Assembly: GCF_004684055.1 (NCBI RefSeq) | Contig: NZ_SRIB01000012.1 | Location: 1 to 50,647 of the forward strand | Length of the DNA stretch: 50,647 nucleotides | Direction of reading: 5' to 3' | DNA from: Soehngenia longivitae | GTDB taxonomy: Bacteria; Bacillota; Clostridia; Tissierellales; Tissierellaceae | Shown here: positions 1 to 9,884 of the stretch, piece by piece | How the letters are laid out: every line of letters starts with the position of its first letter | Numbering within the stretch: position 1 is the first letter of the stretch | Notes under the pieces: model-generated | The model's input: the letters and a program-made list of their open reading frames with translations, nothing else | What the model was told of the DNA's origin: nothing | Databases searched by the model: none | Made by a program: the position numbers and the translations under genes

Positions 1-71
1 ATAGAGAATATTCTCCTTTCTTTATTGTGGTTTTCCAATTACATTATATCAAAAGGAGAATTATTCTCTAT
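1..71. promoter_or_regulatory. Paired palindromic operator-like sites around a -10 box
   Basis: Positions 4-15 read GAGAATATTCTC, a perfect palindrome. Positions 56-68 read GAGAATTATTCTC, the same palindrome with one extra central base. With flanks, 1-19 and 52-71 form a near-perfect inverted repeat. Between them on the minus strand lies TATAAT (48-43), and the right-hand box covers where its -35 element should be. The box centres are about 52.5 bp apart, close to five helical turns. I infer a repressor-controlled promoter reading left, out of the window. The binding protein is unknown. Confidence 0.45.
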
Positions 72-100
72 ATTTTTATGTTCTTTGTCCAACAATTATT

Positions 101-712
101 TTACACTAAGTAATCTTCTACATCGAATATTCTGTCTTTAAAATAGTATTTTCTATCTTCTTCTGTGATACTTCTAATAACTTTACAAGGATTCCCTATA
201 GCTACTACATCATCTGGGATATCTTTTGTAACCACACTGCCTGCGCCAATTACGACATTGTTCCCGATTGTCACTCCAGGCAAAACAACTACTGAACCGC
301 CTAGCCAGACATTGTCCCCAATTTTTATGGGTATGCCATATTCATATCCTGAATTTCTTGTATCTGGATGAATTGGATGCCCTGCTGTGAGAATCGAAAC
401 ATTTGTTGCAAATAGACAGTTTTTTCCTATGGTGACTTTCCCTACATCGAGTATAACTAAATTGTGATTTGCATAAAATCCATCACCGATTTCTATGTTA
501 TAACCATAGTCACAATAAAATGGAGGTTCTATGTGAATCCTACCCTTTGTTATGACTATATCTTTGATCATTTCATGTAGTTTCTCTAATTCATCTGGGT
601 ATGTGTGATTATAATCATAAATTTTTCTCTTGTTTTTGAGTCTGTCCTCCAATAACCCATCAAAATTTGATTTATATGGAAGTTGATTTAGCATTCTCTC
701 TTTTTGATTCAT
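101..712 (-). CDS. Sugar O-acetyltransferase (maltose/galactoside acetyltransferase family)
   Basis: This is a cytoplasmic left-handed beta-helix acetyltransferase of the Maa/LacA/NodL family, which moves acetyl from acetyl-CoA to a sugar hydroxyl. An N-terminal helical cap (ERMLNQLPYKS) is followed by hexapeptide repeats such as IEIGDG, VTIGKN, IKIGDN and VTIGNN. The loop TAGHPIHP carries the expected catalytic histidine. About 203 residues is normal for the family. I start at the ATG at 712 rather than the one at 733, because AAAGGGTGGG sits correctly in front of 712. The gene is divergent from the GH13 gene, so a shared role in carbohydrate metabolism is possible. The actual sugar cannot be read from sequence. 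Confidence 0.88.
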   Translation of the reverse strand: MNQKERMLNQLPYKSNFDGLLEDRLKNKRKIYDYNHTYPDELEKLHEMIKDIVITKGRIHIEPPFYCDYGYNIEIGDGFYANHNLVILDVGKVTIGKNCLFATNVSILTAGHPIHPDTRNSGYEYGIPIKIGDNVWLGGSVVVLPGVTIGNNVVIGAGSVVTKDIPDDVVAIGNPCKVIRSITEEDRKYYFKDRIFDVEDYLV

Positions 713-737
713 ATTCCCACCCTTTCTTTTCATATTC

Positions 738-793
738 TTATCATATAATATTTATATGATTTATGCTATAATTATAAATTAATATCATATGAT
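738..793. promoter_or_regulatory. Divergent intergenic region with -10 box and two related palindromes
   Basis: This gap separates the divergent acetyltransferase and GH13 genes. TATAAT at 767-772 is a plausible -10 for the GH13 gene, but no good -35 is visible. An inverted repeat ATCATATA/TATATGAT (740-747 and 753-760) covers the -35 position. A second palindrome, ATCATATGAT (784-793), lies just before the ribosome binding site. The shared ATCATAT half-site suggests one regulator binding twice. This is inferred from symmetry only. Confidence 0.35.
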
Positions 794-810
794 TTGAAAG
801 GAGCTTAGCC

Positions 811-2136
811 ATGGCAAAAGATACAGATATTTCACTTAGAAATATGACAATCTATGAAGTATATGTGAGAAATCACTCTGAAAAGGGTGATTTTAATTCA
901 GTAACTAACGATTTAGAAAGGATTAAAAGCTTGAGCATGGATATAGTTTGGCTTATGCCAATACATCCAGTAGGTAAAGTAAATAGAAAGGGTAGCCTAG
1001 GTTCCCCATACTCGATTTATGACTATATGCAGATAAATGAAGATTATGGTACATTAAATGATTTTACCAACTTACTCAACAGAGCTCATCAGTTAAATTT
1101 AAAAGTTATGATCGATGTTGTTTACAATCATACTTCTCATGATTCAATTTATTTAACCGAAAATCCAGATTTTTACTATAGAAAAAGCGATGGTTCGCTG
1201 GGAAACAAAGTAGCTGACTGGTCTGACATCATAGATTTAGATTATGCGAATAGAAAGCTTTGGGACAAACAAATTGAAGCTTTAAAATATTGGGCAAGCC
1301 TTGGAGTTGATGGATTTAGATGTGATGTCGCAAGTATGGTGCCAATTGAGTTTTGGCTTGAAGCAAGAGAAAAGTTAAAAGAGATAAATCCTGATATAAT
1401 AATGCTTGCAGAAACGATTGAGGGTTCATTCTTAGAATATGTAAGAAATCAAGGCATATATGCTGCATCTGATTGCGAAATGTATCAAGCATTTGATATA
1501 TGCTATGACTATGATACACATGGAGAATTTTTAAAATACCTAAATGGAGAAGCAACTCTTGAGGATTATTTAGAGAAAAAAAGGATACAAGAGTACATCT
1601 ATCCTGAAAATTATGTTAAATTAAGATACCTTGAAAATCACGACAGGCCGAGAATAGCTTCAATGTTGCCAGAAGATTTGCTTTTACAATGGAGCGCATT
1701 TTTGTTCTTTGAAAAAGGGTCCACTCTTATATATGCTGGTCAAGAAGCAAAGGATAAAAAACTTCCATCTTTATTTGACAAAGATCCTGTTGATTGGAGT
1801 GGATTAAAGTCAGATTTCCATTTAAAGCTTAAAAAATTTGCTGAACTCAAGAAATTGCCGATTTTTGCAAACGGTAGATATAAATTGCATAATATTGACA
1901 AAAAAGGTGTAATTCTTGGGACTTATGTGTTAAATGGTGAGTGGTTATTTGGGGTATTCAATGTAGAGGGAAAAACTGGTAAATTAAAATTAGAATCTCA
2001 TTCTGAAGGTTATTTTGATATACCAAAAATTGATGATGGAGAATATGAAAATCTATACGACGGTTCTAAAATAATCATCGAAAACCAATCTGTTGAATTA
2101 GCTCATAAGCCTATATTATTTAAAGTTGATATTTAA
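811..2136 (+). CDS. Alpha-amylase family glycoside hydrolase (GH13), intracellular
   Basis: A 441-residue GH13 alpha/beta-barrel enzyme expected to cleave or rearrange alpha-glucosidic bonds. The family motifs appear in order: region I DVVYNH (about 102-107), region II GFRCDVAS with nucleophile D172, region III LAET with acid/base E201, and region IV ENHDRP with D278. No signal peptide is present, so it acts on cytoplasmic substrates such as imported maltodextrins or glycogen. A short beta-sandwich domain follows the barrel. AAAGGAG at 797-803 sits 7 nt before the ATG. No sugar transporter is adjacent, so the substrate is open (oligo-alpha-glucosidase, cyclomaltodextrinase-like or amylase). 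Confidence 0.9.
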   Translation: MAKDTDISLRNMTIYEVYVRNHSEKGDFNSVTNDLERIKSLSMDIVWLMPIHPVGKVNRKGSLGSPYSIYDYMQINEDYGTLNDFTNLLNRAHQLNLKVMIDVVYNHTSHDSIYLTENPDFYYRKSDGSLGNKVADWSDIIDLDYANRKLWDKQIEALKYWASLGVDGFRCDVASMVPIEFWLEAREKLKEINPDIIMLAETIEGSFLEYVRNQGIYAASDCEMYQAFDICYDYDTHGEFLKYLNGEATLEDYLEKKRIQEYIYPENYVKLRYLENHDRPRIASMLPEDLLLQWSAFLFFEKGSTLIYAGQEAKDKKLPSLFDKDPVDWSGLKSDFHLKLKKFAELKKLPIFANGRYKLHNIDKKGVILGTYVLNGEWLFGVFNVEGKTGKLKLESHSEGYFDIPKIDDGEYENLYDGSKIIIENQSVELAHKPILFKVDI

Positions 2137-2162
2137 AAAGACTGTGGCAAGCCACAGTCTTT
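2137..2162. terminator. Bidirectional terminator between GH13 and TRAP permease genes
   Basis: A perfect 12-bp stem, AAAGACTGTGGC with its complement, around a two-base AA centre. A-rich and T-rich flanks let it stop transcription on both strands. It overlaps the stop codon of the convergent permease gene. Confidence 0.88.
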
Positions 2163-4149
2163 ATTCAAAAGCAGGGGGATTTTTTAGTTTATTTCTTTGT
2201 AAAAAATATATCACAACAAGTACAATTATTCCAAAAGAATCAGTTAAAATTCCTGGTTTTAACAGCAACAAAGCTGCTGCTAATAATGCAATTCTTTCTA
2301 TTATATTAGTGTTTTTGATTAAATGCCCTTCAACTGCTGCTGCTAAACAAACTATGCCTATCATAGCACTTAACGCTACTGGCAGAGCTTGAAATACCGA
2401 TATAAATTGTACTTCTCCTCCTACTACATTTTCTACGAGTATCAGGTGAGGATCTATCGCAAAAATATATGGTACTATAAAGGCGGCAAGTGCCAATTTC
2501 ACAGCCTGTAACCCTGTTTTCATTGAATTTGCTCCCGCTATCCCTGCTCCTGCATATGCGGCTAATGCAACAGGTGGAGTTATATCTGCTACTACCCCAA
2601 AATATAAAATAAACAGATGAGCTGCCATTAGGTTTACATCAAGGGTAACAAGTGCAGGTACTGCCATAGTTGCTAATACAATATATTTTGCCGTTGTAGG
2701 TAGCCCCATACCCAAAATAATTGATGCTATCATTGTAAAAAATAATGTGAGAAGTAAATTTCCATTTGCTAGAGTTACTATTATTTCTGCTATTCTTAAG
2801 CCTAAACCCGTTAGGGTTACAACTCCAACTATCATTCCCGCACATGCACATGCGCATGCTACTGTTATAGCTCCCTTGGCTCCAGCTTCAAGTGCATCTA
2901 AAAAATCTTTGAAAGTAAATGATTTATCTTTTTTAACTATAGCAACTATTATGGCTACAGCTATACTTATAATAATAGCTTTAAAAGCAGCTAATGTTGG
3001 AGTATTGCCTGAAACTAAAAATACTATAACTGAAATTAACGGAACCAGTAAATACCCTTTGCTAATAAGTAGTTTTCTTATGCTTGGTAACATTTCTCTT
3101 GGCAATCCTTTAAGCCCTAGCTTTGATGCTTCAAGATGCACCATAGTACCCACTGCAAAATAATAGAGTATGGCAGGAATAGCAGCAGCAATTATTATCT
3201 TTGAATATGGAATTCCTGTAAACTCCGCCATTATAAATGCAGCTGCACCCATTACCGGCGGCATAATCTGTCCTCCAGTAGATGCAGCAGCTTCTACAGC
3301 CCCTGCGAAATATGGTTTATATCCTGTTTTTTTCATCAGCGGAATTGTAAAAGCTCCTGTGGTTACTGTATTTGCAACTGAACTTCCTGATATCGACCCC
3401 ATAAAGCCACTTGCGACTACTGCAGTCATTGCAGGCCCACTTTTAAAGCTGCCTGTCAATCCATAAGCTAAATCTATAAAAAACTTACCTACTCCTGTTT
3501 TATCAAGTATTGCACCAAATAATATGAACATAAATACAAAAGTAGCAGAAACTCCCAATGGTATTCCCATAATTCCCTCTAGACCTAAGTACATGTGAGA
3601 GATTATTCTCTCTATTGAAAACCCCCTATGAGCTAACAGTCCAGGCATATATGGACCAAAATACGCATAAATCAGAAATAAAATAGCAACTATTGGAAGT
3701 TCAGGTCCTACTGCTCTTCTTGTAATCTCTAATGTAATTAGAATAGCTAGTAGTCCTAATACTAAGTCAATATTTGTTGCACTTCCACCTTTTGCCGCAA
3801 TAGTATCAGAAAAAACAAATATATAACCGAAAACTACAACTGTCAATATTATATAAATATAATCCAGCAAAGAAGGTTTTTCTTTATTTGATTTTTTGCT
3901 AGATGGATAAAGTAAAAACCCCAATACAAATGCAAACATTATGTGAAGAGATCTTTGTTTATACGATAAGAGTGTTCCAAATCCTGCTGTGTAGAGGTGG
4001 AATAAGGACATTGCTATAGCAATAGCTCTTGTTATGTTCTTAATATTTCCCCCTAGTTTTCTAAGCTTAGAAGTCTCTTTATCATATGATTCTAATAATA
4101 TATCTACGTCTAGGTTTTCATCAATGTGAGAACTATCTTTATTCCCCAA
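2161..4149 (-). CDS. TRAP transporter fused permease, TAXI type (DctQ-DctM fusion)
   Basis: A 662-residue polytopic membrane protein, the large translocation subunit of a tripartite ATP-independent periplasmic-type transporter. The first third (four predicted helices, about 40-170) corresponds to the small DctQ-like subunit. The rest is the DctM-like subunit, with typical glycine-rich stretches such as SGFMGSISGSSVAN and AAASTGGQIMPPVMG. These systems use ion gradients to import carboxylates or other organic acids. It is third in an operon after the TAXI binding protein and the DUF1850 protein, as usual for TAXI systems. Only 2 bp separate it from the DUF1850 gene. The substrate is not predictable. 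Confidence 0.92.
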   Translation of the reverse strand: MGNKDSSHIDENLDVDILLESYDKETSKLRKLGGNIKNITRAIAIAMSLFHLYTAGFGTLLSYKQRSLHIMFAFVLGFLLYPSSKKSNKEKPSLLDYIYIILTVVVFGYIFVFSDTIAAKGGSATNIDLVLGLLAILITLEITRRAVGPELPIVAILFLIYAYFGPYMPGLLAHRGFSIERIISHMYLGLEGIMGIPLGVSATFVFMFILFGAILDKTGVGKFFIDLAYGLTGSFKSGPAMTAVVASGFMGSISGSSVANTVTTGAFTIPLMKKTGYKPYFAGAVEAAASTGGQIMPPVMGAAAFIMAEFTGIPYSKIIIAAAIPAILYYFAVGTMVHLEASKLGLKGLPREMLPSIRKLLISKGYLLVPLISVIVFLVSGNTPTLAAFKAIIISIAVAIIVAIVKKDKSFTFKDFLDALEAGAKGAITVACACACAGMIVGVVTLTGLGLRIAEIIVTLANGNLLLTLFFTMIASIILGMGLPTTAKYIVLATMAVPALVTLDVNLMAAHLFILYFGVVADITPPVALAAYAGAGIAGANSMKTGLQAVKLALAAFIVPYIFAIDPHLILVENVVGGEVQFISVFQALPVALSAMIGIVCLAAAVEGHLIKNTNIIERIALLAAALLLLKPGILTDSFGIIVLVVIYFLQRNKLKNPPAFE

Positions 4150-4151
4150 TT

Positions 4152-4682
4152 TTATAACCCCCTTGTCAAATATCTTATGAAGCTAATTTTTCTTGAACTG
4201 AATTTGATAGCCTGCATTGGAGTTGAAAAATCTGAAAATTTATATTCCTTATTATTTAAAATCACCCTGTGATCTGCTCTAACAGCTCCAGTCCTATAAA
4301 TCAGTTCTTTAAATTTTTCGTCAATATTATAAATTCTAAAGCCATCTTTTGTTTTTTCGAAGTCATATTTTGTTGTTGCAGGTAAACCTGCTCCATATGA
4401 TCTAAAAATTGTTTCATTTAAGACTATATATTCTCCATCAATCTCATAGTGTTCCTCAACTTCTGTAAGTTCTACAGAATGAGTATAAGAAATTTCGAAA
4501 CTATCTTCTTTTAAAATCCATTCTTTTAAAATTTCCCCACTTTTATAATCGCTCACAACTAATAAATCCAAAGGATAAGAGAGTATCATAAATATTACTA
4601 ATAATAAAATTATTACTAGAAAAGCTCCTCTATTTGAAGAGCCCTTCTTAAAATCATCATTACTTAATTCCCTGTTCAACAT
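4152..4682 (-). CDS. DUF1850 domain protein, TAXI-TRAP accessory
   Basis: About 176 residues: a cytoplasmic N-terminus, one hydrophobic anchor (AFLVIILLLVIFMILSYPL), then an outward-facing domain. That domain has the DUF1850 features SYTHSVELTEVEEHYEI and FRSYGAGLP. DUF1850 proteins are commonly encoded between TAXI binding proteins and fused TRAP permeases, as here. Their function is unproven. I place the start at the ATG at 4682, which overlaps the end of the binding-protein gene by 23 bp. An ATG at 4712 is in frame but would overlap more. No strong ribosome binding site is visible, so translation is probably coupled to the upstream gene. Confidence 0.78.
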   Translation of the reverse strand: MLNRELSNDDFKKGSSNRGAFLVIILLLVIFMILSYPLDLLVVSDYKSGEILKEWILKEDSFEISYTHSVELTEVEEHYEIDGEYIVLNETIFRSYGAGLPATTKYDFEKTKDGFRIYNIDEKFKELIYRTGAVRADHRVILNNKEYKFSDFSTPMQAIKFSSRKISFIRYLTRGL

Positions 4683-5655
4683 AGTATTTTTCAGCACCTG
4701 GGTGTAAATCAATTGGCATGCCTTCTAGAGCAGTTTCAAGTTTTATGTCGTTTCCTTTGTCATGTGTATCTATTATAACTTGTCTATTTTCAAAAATTGA
4801 CTTGGTCATATTGTAAACTAAATCCTCATCTAAATCTTCAGGGACAATCAGCATTGCCATTACAGCAGCTGCAACTACATCTTCAGTTTGATTTCTATAA
4901 CTGTCCTTTGGTATAGTAACTTCAGTGTAGAAAGGATATTTCTCTTTTAATGATTCAATTTTGTCTTTATCCAAAGATACCAGAACAATATCAGCTGTTT
5001 GAGTGACTTCAGTCACTGCTGATGTTGGAATAGCTGCCGTTACAAATGCTGCATCGATTTGCTCATTCTTTAATTGATCACTAGCTTCATTGAAAGACAA
5101 GTAATCTGCTTTACCTAAGTCATCATATGTAATCCCATATTCTGCTAGGATTTGTCTAGCATTCACTTCAGTTCCTGATCCAGGTGCTCCAACTGCAACT
5201 TTCTTTCCTTTTAAATCTTCTACTGATTTTATTCCGGAATCTTTAGTGGCAATTATCTGAATTACTTCAGGATATAGCATTGCCATTCCTCTTATGTTTG
5301 TCACTTTCTCTTTGTCTTGAAAAGTTTCAGTCCCAGTCCATGCATAATAAGTAACATCATTTTGTACAAATCCAACTTCAGCTTCCCCTTGAGATAGTAA
5401 ATTTATATTCTCTACACTAGCACCTGTAGACTGAGCATTTGCAGTGACTCCTTCGACATTTTCATTAAATATCTTCGCGATAGCTCCTCCCAAAGGGTAA
5501 TATGTTCCACCTGTTCCTCCTGTTGCAATAGATATAAATATGTTCTCAGGTTTTGATCCAGCATCACCGTTTGTGTCATCTCCACCAGAGCTGCATCCGC
5601 CAACTAGGCTTACTATCAATATCATAGCTAATAGTAAAGATAAATTCTTCTTCAT
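4660..5655 (-). CDS. TAXI family TRAP transporter solute-binding lipoprotein
   Basis: A 331-residue extracellular substrate-binding lipoprotein. The N-terminus has a lipoprotein signal peptide ending in LVGGC, with C21 as the predicted lipidated cysteine, followed by a flexible SSGGDD linker. The signature ATGGTGGTYYPLGGAIA near residues 44-60 is typical of the TAXI family. The mature protein delivers its ligand to the fused permease encoded two genes downstream. AAAGGAGTGAT precedes the ATG at a normal distance. It is the first gene of a three-gene operon. TAXI proteins have been linked to glutamate and other organic acids, but the ligand here is unknown. Confidence 0.93.
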   Translation of the reverse strand: MKKNLSLLLAMILIVSLVGGCSSGGDDTNGDAGSKPENIFISIATGGTGGTYYPLGGAIAKIFNENVEGVTANAQSTGASVENINLLSQGEAEVGFVQNDVTYYAWTGTETFQDKEKVTNIRGMAMLYPEVIQIIATKDSGIKSVEDLKGKKVAVGAPGSGTEVNARQILAEYGITYDDLGKADYLSFNEASDQLKNEQIDAAFVTAAIPTSAVTEVTQTADIVLVSLDKDKIESLKEKYPFYTEVTIPKDSYRNQTEDVVAAAVMAMLIVPEDLDEDLVYNMTKSIFENRQVIIDTHDKGNDIKLETALEGMPIDLHPGAEKYYVEQGIK

Positions 5656-5708
5656 AGTATCACTCCTTTTGAATTTTTTATTTTGCTTTTATGCATTTAT
5701 ATGAAAAT

Positions 5709-5714
5709 ATTATA
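5709..5714 (-). promoter_or_regulatory. Candidate -10 box for the TAXI TRAP operon
   Basis: TATAAT lies about 55 bp upstream of the binding-protein start. The hexamer 17 bp further upstream (TAGCAA) is a poor -35, so the promoter is either weak or activated. Confidence 0.35.
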
Positions 5715-5791
5715 CAATAAAGTACCTTTAATTGCTATTATTATTTTCGCATTATTGATTTATTTGCAATTTTATTTTTATATAAATTCAA

Positions 5792-5818
5792 AAAGCTCAG
5801 GTGAACAACCTGAGCTTT
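5792..5818 (-). terminator. Rho-independent terminator downstream of serS
   Basis: An 11-bp perfect stem (AAAGCTCAGGT and its complement) around a 5-nt loop, followed on the minus strand by a run of T. It separates serS from the TRAP operon promoter. Confidence 0.85.
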
Positions 5819-5842
5819 CTGAAATATTAAATCTATTTAATT

Positions 5843-7325
<1,483 letters not shown>

Positions 7326-7343
7326 TGTATTATATTAAATTTA

Positions 7344-7371
7344 ATTATACCATGAGGACTGGCATTGTCAA
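7344..7371 (-). promoter_or_regulatory. Sigma-A type promoter of the serS T-box transcript
   Basis: Consensus TTGACA (7371-7366) and TATAAT (7349-7344) with a 16-bp spacer on the minus strand, directly ahead of the T-box. Confidence 0.85.
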
Positions 7372-7510
7372 GGAAAATGTAAAAATTCCACATTGCCAGT
7401 GAATTATTTGTGATGAAGTTTTACTTATTTAATGATCAATTATGTTATAATATTTTTCAATTTCAATAAACGGTTCAAGGTATGCATATGTTACTTCACT
7501 TGGCAACTCC

Positions 7511-7831
7511 TTAATGGTTTCCCTTTATCCATAAATCAAAATCGTTTAAACTTAGTGCTTCTTCACTAAGTTTGTATACACTACCTGATTTATCTCTATT
7601 TAAAAACCCCATATCATAAAGCAATCTTCTTAAAGTCGCATAGTCATTAAATGTGTGCCAGTTATTTAAAATTTCATTAACTTCACTTTCTTTATATTCT
7701 ATATGTGGATCAAATTTATCTGATAAATACATCAACACACAAATCAATTTTTTTCTCTTCCTTGGAATTTTTGTTACCTTTTTATCTTTGTCGAGGAATG
7801 GAGCTATGATAGCTTCAACTTCAATATTCAC
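7511..7831 (-). CDS. DUF2087 domain protein
   Basis: A 106-residue protein starting at GTG, with GGAGG eight bases upstream. The core KESEVNEILNNWHTFNDYATLRRLLYDMGFLNR matches the DUF2087 pattern, a small winged-helix-like domain often found alone or fused to ArsR-like regulators. A nucleic-acid-binding or regulatory role is plausible but unproven. Beyond its stop, another frame on the same strand stays open for about 27 codons (7513-7430; KELPSEVTYAYLEPF...). The gene may therefore have lost a C-terminal extension by frameshift, or debris follows it. It stands alone between serS and murI. Confidence 0.75.
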   Translation of the reverse strand: MNIEVEAIIAPFLDKDKKVTKIPRKRKKLICVLMYLSDKFDPHIEYKESEVNEILNNWHTFNDYATLRRLLYDMGFLNRDKSGSVYKLSEEALSLNDFDLWIKGNH

Positions 7832-8047
7832 TTAGGGTTCCTCCTTAGTCTATTTAAATAATCTTATTAATTCCATTATTTGTTGTATGATAAGTTAATT
7901 ATAATTGAAGCGATCTCCATGTCTCCTTCATGAATTGTAGATGCTGATTGATCTCTGTTGTAGCCGAAAACATCATTTCCCATATAATTTGTAACCCATT
8001 GGAATCACTTCTTCCTTGATAAATAGGTCCCCAACATCACAATCATA
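7832..8047 (-). other. Gap between murI and the DUF2087 gene, possible frameshifted gene remnant
   Basis: No intact gene. On the minus strand, right after the murI stop, the same frame reads GDLFIKEEVIPMGYKLYGK then TGA. A +1 shift at that point gives NDVFGYNRDQSASTIHEGD, open for a further 14 codons. The joined reading looks protein-like, but I do not recognise it. A competing frame is also open for about 45 codons. I treat the gap as probable gene debris with low certainty. A ribosome binding site for the DUF2087 gene lies at its left end. Confidence 0.3.
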
Positions 8048-8836
8048 TTATAAATATGTGACTTTTATCTTCTTAGCTTTCTTCAAATTTAGTTTTTTAA
8101 GCACTTTCTTGTATATCTCAACATCTCCGGTTGTATAAATGCTAATGTTTCCTTTACCTTCTGTATTTAACATATCATTGTCTTTTAAGTAATGCTTTAC
8201 TGCAACAGCTTCATGTATAGCAGGATTAATATAGTTTAAATTAGAATCAATCTTATAAAATAGATCCTCAATTATAGGATAATGTGTACATGCTAAGACA
8301 ACATTGTAAATGTCTCCAGATTCTTTTATTGCATTTATCCTATCTTTTAAGCACTCTACAGTTTCAAAAGAATCGAATTTACCTTGATCAATAAGTTTAG
8401 CTAGCTCCCTACTTTTTATGCTAAAAATCTCCATGTTTTGAGATCTTTCTTTTAGCTTTTTTTCATAAACTTTTTTATTGATAGTAAATTCTGTTCCAAA
8501 TATTGCAATTTTCCCTATACCGCTTTTTATTATATGATCAATCGTAGGTTCTACTATATCTATTATTGGGTAATTTAACTTCCCTTCAAATTCTTTTGAT
8601 ATCGCTGAAATCGTGTTGCAAGCGATAGCTACCAATTTTACATTCTTCTTTTCTAGGAATTTCAACATCTTCATTGTCAATTCATAAATCTCTTCTTCTT
8701 GTCTATTTCCATAAGGTACATTTATATTGTCTCCAAAATAAATGATGTCTTCACTTGGCAGTATTTTTTGTATGGAATCAATTACTGTTAAACCGCCAAT
8801 CCCAGAGTCTATTACCCCAATGGGTCTTTTGTCCAT
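8048..8836 (-). CDS. murI: Glutamate racemase
   Basis: A 262-residue cytoplasmic enzyme that interconverts L- and D-glutamate for peptidoglycan. The N-terminus IGVIDSGIGGLTV is the family signature. The two catalytic cysteines lie in IACNT (about residue 72) and LACTHYP (about residue 183). YFGDNINVPYG contributes to the active site. GAGGAGG precedes the ATG. It follows the EIIC-like gene by 12 bp and is probably the last gene of the long replication/ribosomal-protein run. That run is not its usual home, so the link is more likely positional than functional. Confidence 0.96.
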   Translation of the reverse strand: MDKRPIGVIDSGIGGLTVIDSIQKILPSEDIIYFGDNINVPYGNRQEEEIYELTMKMLKFLEKKNVKLVAIACNTISAISKEFEGKLNYPIIDIVEPTIDHIIKSGIGKIAIFGTEFTINKKVYEKKLKERSQNMEIFSIKSRELAKLIDQGKFDSFETVECLKDRINAIKESGDIYNVVLACTHYPIIEDLFYKIDSNLNYINPAIHEAVAVKHYLKDNDMLNTEGKGNISIYTTGDVEIYKKVLKKLNLKKAKKIKVTYL

Positions 8837-8848
8837 ATTTTTCCTCCT

Positions 8849-9868
8849 CTAAAGTTGCATGTCTCCCCTTTTAATCCATCCTTTTTTTCTCATCCACTCA
8901 GACACTGCAAAAGCTATTATGCCGGGGAGTATAAAATGCATGAGAATTATGGAAGTAATTACATAAGTAGAAGCACCCATAGTTTCTATCATTGCTATTT
9001 GTCCAACTAAGCCGCTCGTCCCCATCCCAGCTCCTATCGCACTACTTTCAAGTTTCAAAACAGCCGTGGAAATAGGTCCTAATACTGCAGATGCTACAAT
9101 TGCTGGTATCCAGATACGCGGATTTTTTATGATATTAGGAATTTGGAGCATTGATGTTCCAAGCCCTTGAGCGACTAGTCCACCCATTTTATTTTCCCTA
9201 TAAGATGCTACCGCAAAGCCGATCATATTCGCAGCACATCCTACAGTTGCTGCTCCTGCAGCTAATCCAGATAAATTCAGTGACATCGCAAGTGCTGCTG
9301 AACTTATTGGAAGTGTGAGTATAATCCCCATTACAACTGAAATAGTTATTCCCATTGGGATTGGATGAAGCTCCGTAAGATTATTTATAAATTCTCCCAG
9401 TCCATTCATCATAGCTGCTATATATGGGCTTATGTAATAACCAGTCATTCCACCTACAACTATTGATGTAAGCGGTATCAGTATTATATCAAATTTAGTT
9501 TTCCCTCCTACTAATTTTGAAACTTCTGCACCAACTAATGCTGCAACAAATGCTCCTACAGGTTCTCCAGTTTGAATAATTGTAGTAGCTCCATCAAAAA
9601 TTACTGTATTTGCACCAATGGCTCCTGTAACAGCTGCTGCAAATATCCCAAGTGGAGGTGCACCTATGCTGTATGCTACTCCTACTCCAATCGCAGGCCC
9701 CATAAGCTTTTGTGCAATATTGCCAAATACAACAAGTTGTTCGATACCTGTATATGTTCCTATTTGTTTTATTATCAGTCCTATTAGAAGTGAAGCAAAA
9801 AGTCCTTGCGCCATTCCATTTAAAACTTTAACAAAATAATTTTGTACTGAAGAACCTTTATTCGCCAT
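8849..9868 (-). CDS. EIIC-like membrane protein (PTS_EIIC_2 family)
   Basis: A 339-residue integral membrane protein with about eight to ten hydrophobic segments and many glycine-rich turns. The start VQNYFVKVLNGMAQGLFASLLIG and the PISSAALAMSLNLSGLAAGAATVGC region resemble the EIIC-like family described as PTS sugar transporter subunit IIC. There is no EIIA or EIIB domain here or nearby, so phosphotransferase activity cannot be assumed and the protein may be a transporter of unknown substrate. It sits between the helicase loader gene (16 bp) and murI (12 bp), an unexplained position. AAAGGGGAAAG serves as ribosome binding site. Confidence 0.75.
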   Translation of the reverse strand: MANKGSSVQNYFVKVLNGMAQGLFASLLIGLIIKQIGTYTGIEQLVVFGNIAQKLMGPAIGVGVAYSIGAPPLGIFAAAVTGAIGANTVIFDGATTIIQTGEPVGAFVAALVGAEVSKLVGGKTKFDIILIPLTSIVVGGMTGYYISPYIAAMMNGLGEFINNLTELHPIPMGITISVVMGIILTLPISSAALAMSLNLSGLAAGAATVGCAANMIGFAVASYRENKMGGLVAQGLGTSMLQIPNIIKNPRIWIPAIVASAVLGPISTAVLKLESSAIGAGMGTSGLVGQIAMIETMGASTYVITSIILMHFILPGIIAFAVSEWMRKKGWIKRGDMQL

Positions 9869-9884
9869 TTCTTTCCCCTTTCAA

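Noticed and set aside
2747-3466. Long open frames on the plus strand opposite the TRAP permease gene
   Set aside because: They mirror the hydrophobic codons of the permease, lack ribosome binding sites and resemble no protein.
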